DNA of 64,000 nucleotides from Agarophyton chilense (Eukaryota; Rhodophyta; Florideophyceae; Gracilariales; Gracilariaceae), in the NCBI GenBank assembly GCA_030374765.1, contig JARGXX010000100.1:1674001-1738000 (forward strand). Reading direction: 5' to 3'. The notes under the pieces are model-generated. The model saw only the letters and a list, made by a program, of their open reading frames with translations. It made no database searches and was not told the origin of the DNA. How positions within the stretch are numbered: position 1 is the first letter of the stretch; the number at the start of each line of letters is the position of its first letter. Of this stretch, positions 49,596 through 61,114 are shown piece after piece. A program made the position numbers and the translations under genes.

Positions 49596-51694
49596 ATGCT
49601 ATTCAGGGAACAGTGGATAGGCTACGTCCATCCGCCCCTGGAGAACATTCTCCTTCTTGTCCCATCACAATTTCAGATGGACAGACATCCATCAACGCCA
49701 CAGGGCAATGTGATGACGGCAGCGACCAGCCGTACATGGAATTCAACCCGAACTGTTCTACATCTGTCATTGGGAAGTCTTGCGCTAGTCAATATCATGT
49801 TTATGGTAGCTGATGATCAGCTCGCATGCGAAGATCTCCTTATTCGCCGCCGGGTTTTACACCATCTCCGTGTAGACACCCAAACGCTTTTGGATCACAA
49901 CAAGTTTGCACTAGATGGGGCAGATTGTTCGCAAGTAGGAAACCCGACAGATGAATTTGACGGAGGTTATGTCAGTCGTATCAAGTTCGTGCGTTTGAAC
50001 CAAGAACCCACTGCAGATTGGCAACTTACTGAAGCTCAACGTCTCATTCGTCCAACTGTAAACTACCACAGGGAAAAATGGGAGCAGGACACATTCCCAG
50101 ACCCTAAATTGCTCGATCCTATTGACGGGACGAAGCACAGCGCGATTGTGAAAGCCCCAAAAGAGCAAATAAACGGCGCGAGAAGGAACGGAATGGGCAA
50201 CGAAGACTCTGAAACTCTCGGACAGATTGTCGAGGAACACAAGAACATTTGTCGTGTCTCTATCTCTGCAGGATCCCCTGCTAACATCCGTTGGTTGGAA
50301 ATCAAGTTAATGGTAGATGAGAAGCCCGTAAGAGTGGAACTGCGTAACTACTCACGAGAACAGCGAAAATTCCTTGAACGCTTTGTCTCAGATCTGGTCA
50401 ACGCCAGAATGGCATACCCAAACCCTACTACTGCTTGGGCAAGCGCCCCACTTACCCGAAACCACGACCGGCACGTTTCAGATTTAAGGTAGACCCCTGT
50501 CCTGTCAACAAGTTCAAAGTACGCCACCAATATCTGATGCCGAATATTGAACACGAACTAGAGAAGCTCTCCGGCTCTCAGTATTTTGCCGTATTTGATG
50601 TTTCCCATGGCTACCGGCAGTTGTCTTTGGACAAAGACTCCCAAGCATTGCAGTCGTTTATAATCTCCGATGGAATATTCTCCCTCACCCGTGTGCTACA
50701 CGGAACAACCAACGCGACGACGCATTTGCAATCCGTGCCCGCCGAGAGGTTCCCCAAAGATATGTGAAAACTTTTACTATACTGGCTGGATGACATCCCA
50801 TTGCATGCTGGAAGCGTCGGAGAAATAATGCAAGGAATTCGGAAGCTCTTCAGTTTCTGTACGAAGTACTTCATTCGCCTCCAAGCCGAGAAGTGCATAC
50901 TTTTCGCAACCTCAATCAGGTGGTGTGGAAGAATCATCAGCGCGGAAGGAGTACGGTATGAACCTCGACAAATGTACGGTCTACTGCATACGGAGATGCC
51001 AGCCAATGGAGTGCACCTACAACAGTTCTTATGTGCCATGCAGTGGGTCAAAATGGGTATACCGGACTTTTCTAATCTCATCTCAGCCCTCCATGACTTC
51101 TTGAAGCCCGTATATGAGCGATCAGGGAAGAGAACCTAGACAGAAGTTGCCAAACTAGGCCAAACTGGTCTCAGTTGGACTAAAGTGGAGAGCAAAGCTT
51201 TCTCAGATTGCGTACATTCCCTTTCCAATTTGGTCACTCTCGCTCATCGTGATGACAACCAACGACTCTGTGTGTACACTGACGCTTCCCAACCGATATG
51301 GTCCGGCATCATCACCCAAACACCTACTGCAGACCTTTGCAAACTGCATACAGAGCAAAGTCACAGTCTTCTAGATTTCTGCTCCGGATTGTTCAACGAA
51401 ACTCAGCTTAGGTGGTCTATACTGGAAAAGGAGGCCTTCGCCATTCTTGCTACGCTTGAGCGAATGCACTGGATGGTCGTCACATCTGCTGTTTTTGACT
51501 TGTACACAGATCACAACAACCTGATATTTATCATTGACCCATTCTCTCTTATCCCGGACTTGAGTTTTCCAGCATTGAGGATAGTGTTGAGATGGGATGT
51601 AAAACTCAGCCCGTACATCTACACGTGCTATCATATCAACGGCACTGATAACGTCTGGCGGACATGCTCACCCGCTGGGCAGCACCCCCTGTAG
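49596..51694 (+). pseudogene. Protease, reverse transcriptase and RNase H region of G1
   Basis: The first ~700 bases cover the protease region and linker (LLDHNKFALDGADCSQVG). Reverse transcriptase follows from about 50,290, with YFAVFDVSHGYRQ (about 50,585), LLYWLDDIPLHA (about 50,770) and an RLQAEKC segment. RNase H starts at about 51,200, with VYTDASQPIWSGIITQ (about 51,270), RWSILEKEAFAI and LYTDHNNLIFI (about 51,500). The YTDAS..WSG..TQ form of RNase H marks this gypsy group. The palindrome ends within this region at about 51,592. Broken. Confidence 0.7.
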
Positions 51695-51711
51695 TCCGCT
51701 GAAAAGTCCCA

Positions 51712-52405
51712 GTGCTCCCCTCAACCTCTGATGAACAGTTTGTGTGGCCTTCCATAAAGGAAATATGGTCGCCACAAGATGACACTCAGGATAACAGACC
51801 GCAAAACGTGAAAAAAGATGAAGGCCTCTGGGAGAACACAATGAAGCCTATATGGATTCCTGATGAAAAAGAAGATCTTCAACTTCGACTATGCATTATT
51901 GCACACACTGGCGGAGCAGGACATCATGAACGGGACGCTACGATTAGGACTCTCCGTAAGTTTTTCTTTTGGAAAACTTTGGACAACGATGTCAGGGTAC
52001 TTTTCCGCGCCTGCGTACACTGTATCTCTACTCTCTGTGGCGACGAAGTACCCCAACTTTTTGGGCCAGCAGTGCACGGTTGCGCACTGAATGACTTCCT
52101 CCAGTTTGACTACCTAGAGATCGGTCTAAGCCTAACTGGAGAGAAGTATGTCCTCATGCTCCGTGACGACTATTCAGACTAAAAGTGGCTGTTTGCGTTT
52201 CCAAACACCTCAGCGGATAATGTAGCTAAAGCAATCATCGACTGGTGAGCGGCTTTTGCAGTCCCACAAGGTTTGATTTCAGATGCACCGACACATTTTC
52301 GTATCGAAACCCTCCGACTGCTGGCCAAGTTTTTGCGTGCTCCCCACCATTTCACGTCGCCACACACGCCTTGGAGCAACGGAGCGGTAGAATGTCTTGG
52401 AAAGG
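51712..52405 (+). pseudogene. Integrase region of G1, upstream of the C1 insertion
   Basis: The zinc region reads IIAHTGGAGHHERDATIRTL, then CVHCIST (about 51,895-52,030), followed by the start of the core domain with FDYLEIG (about 52,105) and VLMLRDDYSD (about 52,150). It is interrupted at 52,406 by C1; the rest is at 63,784-64,000. This part exists only on the right side of the palindrome. Broken. Confidence 0.65.
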
Positions 52406-53269
52406 TGAAGAGCAACGTCCTCCAGGGAGGTTTTTGGGGACTTAAGTTTTTTCCGGAGCCTCCGGCGTGCAACCTCGTTATGAGTAGGAGTAATCCGCTT
52501 TCACGGCGACACCCGGAACGCCAGTGATGCACCGGCGGGACCGGGTGCCATACACGTGGCCGCAGCGCCCGCGCGACACGTGGCCGCCAGATTGGCCCCC
52601 TTTGTTAGACGGACATTTAGCTATTTAGGATAGACTTCATTTATTCTATTCTACGGTGACTACAGTACTTAGGCCGCCGGCCTCGCGGCCGCCGGTCCAG
52701 TAAAGTCTCCCCAACAAGGGTGATCTTGGTCTTCCAGATCTTAGCTCTGGGTCGAACCGCCTGCGCGGATATACAACTCCTTACGGAGGGATTTCCCGTG
52801 GTGCACGGCTTCCCAACCCCCTTGGACGTTCACGCAGCCTTCGTGTGTTGGGTATCTATTCTCACTTTCGTGGTTCCGCCCGTGTATACGGTTTGCTACA
52901 CCCGGCAGTGCCGGCTATTCCCGAGTCCCTTCTTGCGACTCGTGGTCAACCTCGCCCTCTTGCCTCCGTTCCCATTTTCCTTCCCTTTTCCTCCCCTTCA
53001 TTGGGCAATTCCTGCTCTCGCGGCTCGAGCTGACACCTGTCGTGCTCGCCACTCTTGTGGGTTTTGCCTCCTCAGAGGATACGCAAGCACCGCTTCGGCG
53101 GATATTCTCGGCTTCTTTCAGCCTCCCTGCGCCCGTCGCGACGGTTCGGCTCCGGCTTACACCCGGCATTGCGCGCTGATCCCTGGGAGGGCTCTACCGC
53201 GCCGGCTACCTCGTGAGAGGAAGATCCGGACGTCTTCGTAGGTTTTCCCTTTGGGGGCATTGTCCTACA
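52406..53269 (+). repeat. C1 5' LTR (864 bp)
   Basis: Opens TGAAGAGCAACG and closes CCTACA. It carries two copies of CACGTGGCCGC 24 bp apart (52,553 and 52,577), where the 3' LTR has one, a length change between short direct repeats. A 173-codon frame is open in both LTRs but looks incidental. Confidence 0.9.
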
Positions 53270-53272
53270 AAT

Positions 53273-53286
53273 TGGTCTCCCGACTT
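53273..53286 (+). other. Primer-binding site of C1
   Basis: TGGTCTCCCGACTT begins three bases after the 5' LTR and nearly matches the C2 site, so the two families probably share a primer tRNA. I could not name that tRNA. Confidence 0.6.
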
Positions 53287-53392
53287 AGAAGTCAAGACCG
53301 CTTGTGTCCTCTCTGAGGTTGTTTTCCGTTTAACGGGTTTTCTCTGGTCTCACCGGTTTGCTTTCTATTCTTCCGTCGAGACGGTGTGGCCA

Positions 53393-55288
53393 ATGCCAAG
53401 GAAACCGCCTGGCATGGAGCCTCCTGCAACACGCAGCCGTTCCCGCCAGAGCGGTGATGCCAGGGGCACTGATGTTCCACTGGCCCTGGCTCCAACACCG
53501 GCTTCCCGGGAGATACCGGTCACCGGTACTGAAGACCCGCAGCCCGATTCCGGGTTAACGACCGTCGCAACGGTGGTTTCTCCGCCTCCGCGGTTGGTCG
53601 ACCAAGCGCGGATTGTACGCTTGGAAGAGCAGCTCCGCTCCCTGCGGGCTGCTCACAATTCCCTCTCGAGGGAATTCACCTCTTTACGAGGAAGCCTCGC
53701 TAACCCCCCTACGAGTGAGTTAGCCGAGGATATCCGCGTATTGCGGTCGGACGTCAATACACTACTCGAGTGTTTTGGCGCTCCGTCTTCCTTCGCAGAA
53801 GGTATGGAGAATCGCTTCGAGCGTCTCCGAAGCCGACTTGAGTCGGTCGAGAGGACGTTAACCTCGCCCGCGAACGCGGCTAGACCGGTTGTCTCTCATC
53901 GAAAGACCCAGTCGCGGAACCGGAAGAGCCGGAAGAACCGGGATTCTAACCGTAATCACGGACCCCCGTCCGACTCATCATCTGAGTCGGACGGTAAACC
54001 GAGTGACTCGGAGAGTTCCGATTCGTCGGTGAGCGATGACCCACAGGATCGTTATGGGCGCTCTTCCCGCTCAAAGCGGTCCTCTGCCACCTACGGGGCC
54101 ATCCGGTCGCGCCCCAAGGGTCGGCTACATCCGGGCCTCAAACCCTTGAAGCCCACCAACCCTTTGTACAGAACACTCCTGTCCTACCGGTATTACCGGC
54201 TAGAAGATTCCTCTTTTGGTCGGACACCGCGTGACACGGGTAAAGTGAAAGACTGCATCAAGCGGATGCAGCTTTCACTTCGTAACCAGTCGTTTACTGG
54301 GGATGATCCAATTCTGGTCTTGGATTTCCTACACCGCTTTGTAGCGGAAGCCGATATACTCGGAATGAACGAAGGACAAGCCTACGTGGCGCTACCCTAC
54401 TTTCTACGGGGTGTCGCTGAAGATCAGTTTTTGTCGGTTCGGGGCTCGTCGCGAGCCTCCGAAGGAGGTGTGACCTGCTGGCCCGAGGCCGTGCAGTACC
54501 TCCTCCGTTCCTACGCAACCAACTCCGCGATACAAGCCGCGATACTCGCTTTGCGAGACACTCGACAACGCTCCGGCGAGCTCGAGACCGATTACTCGGT
54601 ACGCCTGAATAAGGCTTTCCACCGTTGTGGTAATGTATACCCCGCTGGGGAACGCTGTACGGTGTTCATTGATGGCTTGGATCCAGCCATCAAGACTCTT
54701 GTCGCCCGTTACAGGGAACAAGAGCCGAAGGTGACCTACCTTGAACTCGTACAGTTTGCCCGCGGAGAGGGAGATGCACTACGCGCACGCATTCCGGGAA
54801 CCCGGTCGAAGGCCGCTAAGGCATTTCTGCTTGAGTCGGACTCTTCTTCACCGTCATTTGCGACGGATGGCATCCCGAAACAGGGTTATGACAATATGAA
54901 TGTCATCCATAACGATGGTTTATCTATTCCGACAACGGAATTACCGTCTACGACGGATGGCTCGGTTGACTCAACCGCAAGGGACACGGAGAACGGGCAG
55001 GTATTTTATCTTAATGACCGCCGCACTCCGGCCCCCCGTATGCCGAACTCGAACGGAATGACACGAAGTCAGCGCCCTGGATGGGTTGGAAACCGGGAAC
55101 CCGGAAGATACACCGATGCTCGGAATGCCGTACCGCGAAACGCGGGAGTGACGTTGGTGTGCCACTTGTGCTACGAGCGCGGGCACACCTCCCCGAAATG
55201 CCTTTTATCGCTACGCGATATGGCGCGAGTGGTGGATAATTACGAAGCCCTCTCCCCGCAGGAGAAGGGCTCCGTGCCACTCACGTGA
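53393..55288 (+). CDS. gag: Gag of C1 (about 631 aa)
   Basis: Structural protein that forms the virus-like particle. I take the ATG at 53,393 (MPRKPPGMEPP) because the upstream in-frame ATG at 53,213 lies inside the LTR. Residues 1-110 are proline/arginine-rich. A helix-prone stretch follows with RLEEQLRSLRAAHNSLSREF, a likely coiled coil. Next come a serine/arginine-rich linker and a capsid-like region from about GLKPLKPTNPLYRTLL to YLELVQFARGEGDALRAR. Near the C-terminus is a CX2CX4HX4C zinc knuckle, CHLCYERGHTSPKC (about 55,161-55,202), which binds element RNA. Pol follows at once, as in families that make Gag-Pol by ribosomal recoding. The region looks intact. Confidence 0.85.
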   Translation: MPRKPPGMEPPATRSRSRQSGDARGTDVPLALAPTPASREIPVTGTEDPQPDSGLTTVATVVSPPPRLVDQARIVRLEEQLRSLRAAHNSLSREFTSLRGSLANPPTSELAEDIRVLRSDVNTLLECFGAPSSFAEGMENRFERLRSRLESVERTLTSPANAARPVVSHRKTQSRNRKSRKNRDSNRNHGPPSDSSSESDGKPSDSESSDSSVSDDPQDRYGRSSRSKRSSATYGAIRSRPKGRLHPGLKPLKPTNPLYRTLLSYRYYRLEDSSFGRTPRDTGKVKDCIKRMQLSLRNQSFTGDDPILVLDFLHRFVAEADILGMNEGQAYVALPYFLRGVAEDQFLSVRGSSRASEGGVTCWPEAVQYLLRSYATNSAIQAAILALRDTRQRSGELETDYSVRLNKAFHRCGNVYPAGERCTVFIDGLDPAIKTLVARYREQEPKVTYLELVQFARGEGDALRARIPGTRSKAAKAFLLESDSSSPSFATDGIPKQGYDNMNVIHNDGLSIPTTELPSTTDGSVDSTARDTENGQVFYLNDRRTPAPRMPNSNGMTRSQRPGWVGNREPGRYTDARNAVPRNAGVTLVCHLCYERGHTSPKCLLSLRDMARVVDNYEALSPQEKGSVPLT

Positions 55289-55599
55289 TATCTCCGCGCG
55301 AAGACGGACTTCCCCAACGCATTGGCTCACACTCCGAATTCTCGGTACAAACCGGCTCAGCCGGCACGCGCCGCACCAGCGCCAAACCACGCTGGTGGAT
55401 CTCCACCCGCTCCTGCGGTAGCTACCGTGCAACGGAATCATGCACTCGTTGCGGAGGAAGTCGGGCCTTCGCCCGACCAGGACCCTGTACAGGGAAAAGA
55501 ATAGAGGGAGTCTCCCCTTCGGGAGAGGCGTCCTCAGAGTTGAGGCTGACGACGCCCGAGGCGCCGATGCCTCGCTCCCCGGTGAAAATCCTGACAACG

Positions 55600-58040
55600 A
55601 AGGACACCGCAGACGCGGACTCTAAACACCTCGGTGTGTTGCGTCGACCGTGGATACGGATTAGAAATATCGGGATCCCGGATAGAGTCTTGGTAATGGC
55701 CAAGCGTAACTACAAGGTTTACGCTGACCTTGGTCTGCACACGCAGTTTATGGTGAGACATCTCACTGTCCTGGATACAGGTGCTGGGCCGAACTTTATT
55801 GTGGAATCGGTTTCATCCCCGCCATTGCGGTCACTCATCCGTTCTGAAACGGTACCCGACGTGTCGGACGCCAATAACAACCCGTTGAAAACGGTTGGTG
55901 TGATCGACCTGGTCGTCAGGCTAGGGCGGATGGTGGTTAAACTAACTTTTATTGTGTGCCGCTCGCTGGCCGCGCCAGTTATACTGGGATGTCACTACTG
56001 CGACAGGTTTGTTGACGCCATCCGCCCACGCCTTAAGCAGGTGGAACTTGAAAACGGATCGACCGTCCCCATTGTTCGTCAACCGCTGAAGCGGGCATCG
56101 AGGAAACACGTTCCTCTACCTGCTGCGCAGGAACCCACACCGGCGAACCGGGATCCTACGAAGCTACGCGTTGCCTCGTCAGTCACCATACCCCCAGAGA
56201 GCCAGGTTATGGTTTCAGTCATTTCCCGTCAACACGGTCTTCGGGTTGTTCAGCCCTTGCCCTCTTTGTACGAGAAATTTCAGTTAACCGTTGCGAACGG
56301 AATCGTGCAAGTCACGCCGAATTCCCCTTTTAGGGTGTTGGTTGCCAACCTGGGGAAGGCACCCCAGACGCTGGCAAAGAACCAAGTCATTGGGTCTGTG
56401 ACGCCGCACCCGCTCGCGATGCTCCCTACAAAGGTGACAGCTGCCGAAGTACTCGGGATAACCCCCTCTACCGAGGATGGTCTCCCGGTATCCGGTGCAG
56501 AAACCTCCGGGGAGGCACAGCAGTTGGCGCTCGATAAAACCGTCAAGACGGATGCATTTCCGACCTCGTCGGTTCCCACACCTGACACCAGGGCACAGCC
56601 TACGAGCTACGATAAGATAGACCCGATTAAGGCCCTCGAGGACCTGGACCTGAGTCATGTACCGGTCTCACACCGGGACCGCTTACGCGGAATGCTACGC
56701 GAGTTTACCACAATGTGGGACGGCTCACTGGGTGATATCAATACAGCCGAACATCGGATAGACTTGCTACCGGACGCACGTCCGGTTGCACAACCCCCTT
56801 ACAGGGCGGGACCGAAAGCTCGGGAGGAGGAAGAATTTCAGGTGGACAAGATGCTCCGTGCTGGAGTCATCGAGCCCGCCCAATCTCCTTGGGCTTCACC
56901 GGTGGTGCTGGCCCTCAAAGCTGACGGCACGTGGCGGTTTTGCGTTGACTACCGCCGCCTCAATGCCGTCACCGTGAGGGACACCTACCCGATTCCGCGC
57001 ATGGGCGAGTGTACAGACTCGCTCGGGGACGCTACCGTGTTTACGGCTCTGGATGCTAACTGGGGCTACTGGCAAGTCCCAGTCCGGGAAGAGGACCGAG
57101 ACAAAACCGCGTTTGTTTGCCACTCGGGTTCCTACCGCTTCAAGCGGATGCCGTTTGGTTTAACCAATGCACCGGCCACCTTTCAAAGGGCAATAGACAT
57201 ACCGATGTCGCGTTTCAAGTGGCGCACGTGCCTTTTCTACTTGGACGACATCATTGTCTTTTCCAGAAACCTGGACGATCACCTGACCCACGTGCGGGAC
57301 GTGATGACCGTACTGCGAGACGCAGGAATAACCCTCAAGTTGAGGAAGTGCAATTTCTTCACCGACACGGTGAAGTATCTCGGGCACGTCATCCGTCCAG
57401 GACGGTTAATGATCGAACAAGTTCGTATCAAGTCCCTCTGCGAGGCGAAGGAGCCCCGTACTCAAACGGAGCTCCGCTCCTTTTAGGTCTGGTCAACGTC
57501 TATCGACGGTTTATACCGAGTTTCTCGGATATCGCCGCTCCGCTAAACGCGCGACTGCGGAAGGGCCAGCCACCGAAGCTGGTGCCATTCACCACCGATC
57601 AGTCGGAATCTTTTCGCTCCTTGATTAAGGCAGTTACGACAGCTCCCATCCTATCCTTGCCCAAACTTGGGCTTCCCTACTCCATCGACACCGACGCCAG
57701 CGACCACCAGGTGGGCTGCGCACTGTTCCAAACCACCCCCGAGGGGGAACGCAAACCAATTGGCTATTGGTCCCGCACGCTGAACGTCCACGAGCGCAAC
57801 TACTCGGTCTCCGAGAAGGAGTGCCTCGCAGTGGTCTGGGCGCTATCCACTCTGCGCCCATACCTCACGGGCGTCCATTTCACCGTGTACACGGACCATG
57901 CCTCGTTGAGGTGGCTGCTGAACATCGCAGATCCTTCTGGCCGCTTAATGCGGTGGCGCCTCCGCTTGGCGGAATTCGACTTCGAGGTCGTCTACAAAAA
58001 GGGTGTCCAGAATACCCAAGCAGACGCCCTCTCTCGATTA
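55600..58040 (+). mobile_element. pol: C1 pol, first part: protease, reverse transcriptase, RNase H
   Basis: The retropepsin-type protease shows VLDTGAGPNF (about 55,768-55,797) and a later VILGCHYCD (about 55,980). Reverse transcriptase shows WRFCVDYRRLNAVT (about 56,935), FTALDANWGYWQVP (about 57,040), MPFGLTNAPATFQ (about 57,148) and FYLDDIIVFS (about 57,236), the catalytic YxDD. RNase H shows SIDTDASDHQVGCALF (about 57,683), EKECLAVVWAL (about 57,813) and YTDHASLRWLL (about 57,888). These copy the element RNA into DNA and process the polyprotein. The order protease-RT-RNase H-integrase defines Ty3/gypsy. It appears complete in content, with about one break in pol overall. Confidence 0.85.
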
Positions 58041-58199
58041 CCTACGACAGGTGAAGCACTTGCCGACCCAGAGGTCGACGAGATCCCGTGCTTTACCTTG
58101 GAAGGGGAATCACCGACGGAGTCGGATTGGCCCGAAACCGGGGAAGACACCATGGAAATGGATGAGCTACTCGCAGCGTGCGAGAATGAAACACCCGTA

Positions 58200-59480
58200 C
58201 CCGGGACCTTTGTACCCATCTCCACCGAGGAGATGATCCGAGAACAGTTCGGCGACCCGTTCTGCACGCGCATACGGGCTCGCCTAAACGGTGGAGAGGA
58301 CCTCCCGTTCGAGGTAAACGACATCGGTTACCTCGTCCGGACGGTGGACCACCGATCCCAGATCGTGGTCCTCCACACCCTGCAAACCAGGGTGCTCCAC
58401 CTCTCACACTACCCGACCCTCGGGGGACACTCCGGTGGGAGAAAACTATATCTAACCCTGCGAAGGGACTTTTATTGGCCCACTATGGCGGTTGATTGCT
58501 ACGCTACGGTGCAGTTCTGCACCCAATGCGCAAAGAACCGGGTGAAACTCCGGAAGCACTCCAATCGGATGAAGCTTTTCCCCGCAAGGGCGCCCCTAGA
58601 GTTTGTCGCAATCGACATTCTCGGGGCTCTACTCAAGACGCGCAAGGGAAACAAGTTCCTCTTGGTTATCACTGACCGCTTTCCGAAGCTGGTGCGCACC
58701 GTACCTTTACGGAAGATCACCGCTTTCACGGTTGCGAACGCCTTCGTTACGCACTGTGCGTTCGTCTATGGCCCTCCGATAGAGGTTCTATCCGATAACG
58801 GTAAGCAGTTCGCCTCTAAGTTCTTTCAGGACGTCTGCAGCATCCTCGACGTCAAGAACCTGTTTACTACCACCTACCACCCGCAAACAAACGGGCAGGT
58901 GGAACGCTTCAACCGCACCCTACTCGCGTCGCTATGCTCCTACGTATCCGATCACCCAATGACGTGGGACATTTATTCTGATGCTATCACTTACGCCTAC
59001 AACACGCAGGTTCACCGGACAACCGGTCTGACTCCCTTCGAGCTTGTGCTCTCCAGGACACCCCCGCCAGTGGCGGTCGAACCCCAACACAGGGTCAACT
59101 CTTTCCCATCCGTGGGTCAATACCGCCTCAAGTGGAAGAACTGGATTACCAAGCTCGTACCGGTCGCCCGGAAATTTATGGAACGTGCCCAGGCCGCCTA
59201 CAAGCGGGATTTTGATAACCGCTTACGCGGACCACTACCGGCACCGCCTAAGCCGGGAACCTACGTGTTCGTTCGCCAGGAGTACTACAACCCCCGGACC
59301 GACAAGCGTCACAAGCTCTCGCCTGTCGCTGAAGGTCCGTTCCGGGTCGTGTCCTCCCTCCCCGGCATCGTTGTGGTGGACAAGAATGGCGACCACGAAC
59401 GTCTTTCACAAGACCGCATCGTAGCCGCCCCACCGCCGCAGGCGGAAAACGCATCAGCCCCCGTCGAAACGGCCTCGGAT
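58200..59480 (+). mobile_element. C1 pol, second part: integrase
   Basis: The HHCC zinc domain is visible (HLSHYPTLGGHSGG, FYWPTM, then CTQCAKNR; about 58,395-58,545). The core catalytic triad positions are visible in AIDILGALL (about 58,608), LSDNGKQFAS (about 58,788) and HPQTNGQVERFNRTLL (about 58,880). C-terminal of these lies a GPFRVV motif (about 59,335; the GPY/F region) followed by DRIVAAPPP. It inserts the cDNA into the host genome. Confidence 0.85.
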
Positions 59481-60782
59481 ACCACGGGCACAACGGTGGC
59501 ACCACGCCCCGCCGTGGTACCGCACCCCTCACGGGGTCTCTCCGATATACCGACTTTATCGGAACCACCGGCAATGCCGGAAACACCTGGCCCTCGCGGC
59601 CAGCTACCCTTATGGGCGCCGCGCAGCGGTATTTATACCCGCCATGCGGGTAGCCCACCATCACCCGTCGCTCCGTCTAAGGAGGGGGAGGGGACCCTCT
59701 CAATCGCGGAAGCATCGCCGTCGCAACGGAAGTTTAACCGGACACCCCGGGCAAGGCCCCCGAGCGGGCATCCGGCATCGTCACCGGACGTTACTCCGCT
59801 CCCGCGGGACGCGGCGGTCAATCCGACCGCCACGCAACTCCGAAAGGGGAACCGAGGCGCTCGAAGACCCGAAGCCGGGAAGCGAGACCCTACGGACGCT
59901 CCGCATCGCATGGAAGCAACTAAGGGCTCCCCGCACATTCGCAGTCGCACACCGAGCATTTCGGTCGATACTGGTACTCTGGCGGGCGCTGCGCAAGCAG
60001 GTCTAGCGAGCCACTCCGTTGAGAACGGTACGAACCCCATGGGGGAAAAGGGGCGCAACGACAAGTCGATAACCGCCTCCCTTGCCGAACAATGGGAGCC
60101 AACCGTCCGCGACGGCCCGACCACCCGTCCTCAAGGTCACGTGACCCGGGCAGGAGATCGGACCAATGGGCACCCGGCATCCCGGTCATTGGTTGACAGT
60201 CACCCCGCGGAGGCGGACCGCCGGGACGGTGAACCACTCACCGCCCGCGGCGCACTGCACGGCGGAAACTGCCCACCAATGGGAACGCCGCATGCCGCAA
60301 ACCAAGCGGAGGCCTCCGGCGAACCGTCACCAAGACGGAAGGAACCCCGCAAACTCGCGGTAAGAGCGGACTTCAGGGAAGCCCCTACCGCCCAGCGGGA
60401 ACACAACCCAGCCGCGCCGGCAACTTCCGCGAAGCGGTACGGCAGCCCCGGCAACCCGGCAACAACCGCAGAGCGGAATGACAAACCGGGTGACCCCGAA
60501 CAGGAGACGACGAGCCCAGCACCACGCGGCGCTGAGGCTCGGGTCACCACCACCCGGCAAGGCCGGCAAGTTTACGTGCAGGAGTACGTCCTCGACCGAA
60601 TCGTCGGACATAGCTACGATGGGCACGGGGTGCTCCAGTACCGGACCGGCTGGTACGGATACGGGCCGGAGTGGGACACCCCGGAGCCCATCGAGCACCT
60701 CCCGCGCTCTGCGGTAATGCAATACCACCGCCTTGCGGGGACCGCACTCCCAGCCACACTGGTAAACGCCCAAGAGGGATAA
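59480..60782 (+). mobile_element. C1 pol, third part: long disordered tail and C-terminal chromodomain
   Basis: About 360 residues of proline-, arginine-, threonine- and glycine-rich low-complexity sequence separate the integrase from a C-terminal chromodomain at about 60,575-60,735 (YVLDRIVGHS, LQYRTGWYGYGPEWDTPEP). Chromodomains in this position define chromoviruses and are known to steer integration toward particular chromatin marks. A linker this long is unusual; in most chromoviruses the chromodomain follows soon after the GPY/F region. It ends at the stop at 60,782. Confidence 0.8.
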
Positions 60783-61114
60783 ACCGTGAACACGGAATGG
60801 AATGGCTGATGGCGCCACGCGCCATCTCCGTCCATGCCCCAACGCGGGGAAGGAAGCAACCGCTCACGCTATCCCAACCTCGTTGGTGGTCGTGCCAGTT
60901 ACCTGGTCCGCGCGCGAAGCGCCCACCGTTAAACACGGGACTCCCAGCTAGGCTGGTTCCCTGCAACGCCGGAACCCCGGTTGAAGGCCGGTACCCCGGA
61001 AAGAAAGAAGTGGACTTGGGAAAGGGCGTCGGAAAGGCGACCCTTTTCTTTTATTTCTCACTACTGGCAAGGGCGCCTTAGGGGCGCCGCCCTACATTCT
61101 ACCGGAAGCTCCGG
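60783..61114. other. Short spacer between convergent C1 pol and antisense ORF
   Basis: About 330 bp with no ORF of its own. At 61,021-61,046 an AAAGGG...CCCTTTT inverted repeat followed by T-rich sequence lies midway between the two convergent reading frames and could serve as a shared 3' end region. This is inference. Confidence 0.35.

Larger units (their letters stand above)
36625..51592 (-). repeat. Right arm of the giant inverted repeat
   Basis: Reverse complement of the left arm, carrying the same order of G1, AT-rich block, C3, copia remnant and C2 LTR-gag-protease. The arm ends at about 51,592 inside the G1 RNase H region. Beyond that the right side continues into G1 integrase while the left side switches to a gag fragment. 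The small shift of the mirror sum (64,864-64,869) reflects a few short indels. Confidence 0.9.

Noticed and set aside
13275-51592. A very large DNA transposon (Polinton/Maverick-like) with long terminal inverted repeats
   Set aside because: The arms are composed of ordinary LTR elements in their own orientations. No protein-primed polymerase, capsid, packaging ATPase or DDE/tyrosine transposase is seen in the centre, which is the rest of one gypsy element.
13275-51592. Assembly artefact (a read folded back on itself)
   Set aside because: Arms differ by several percent in places, one arm lacks the integrase, aORF and 3' LTR of C2, and the outer edges differ. A fold-back artefact would give identical arms. 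It cannot be fully excluded without reads.
52720-53241. A 173-codon ORF inside each C1 LTR (also 63,228-63,749), with hydrophobic stretches
   Set aside because: It is open in both LTRs, but the LTRs are only about 2% different, so this has little weight. Composition reflects C+T-rich DNA and no homologue is seen in the C2 LTR.
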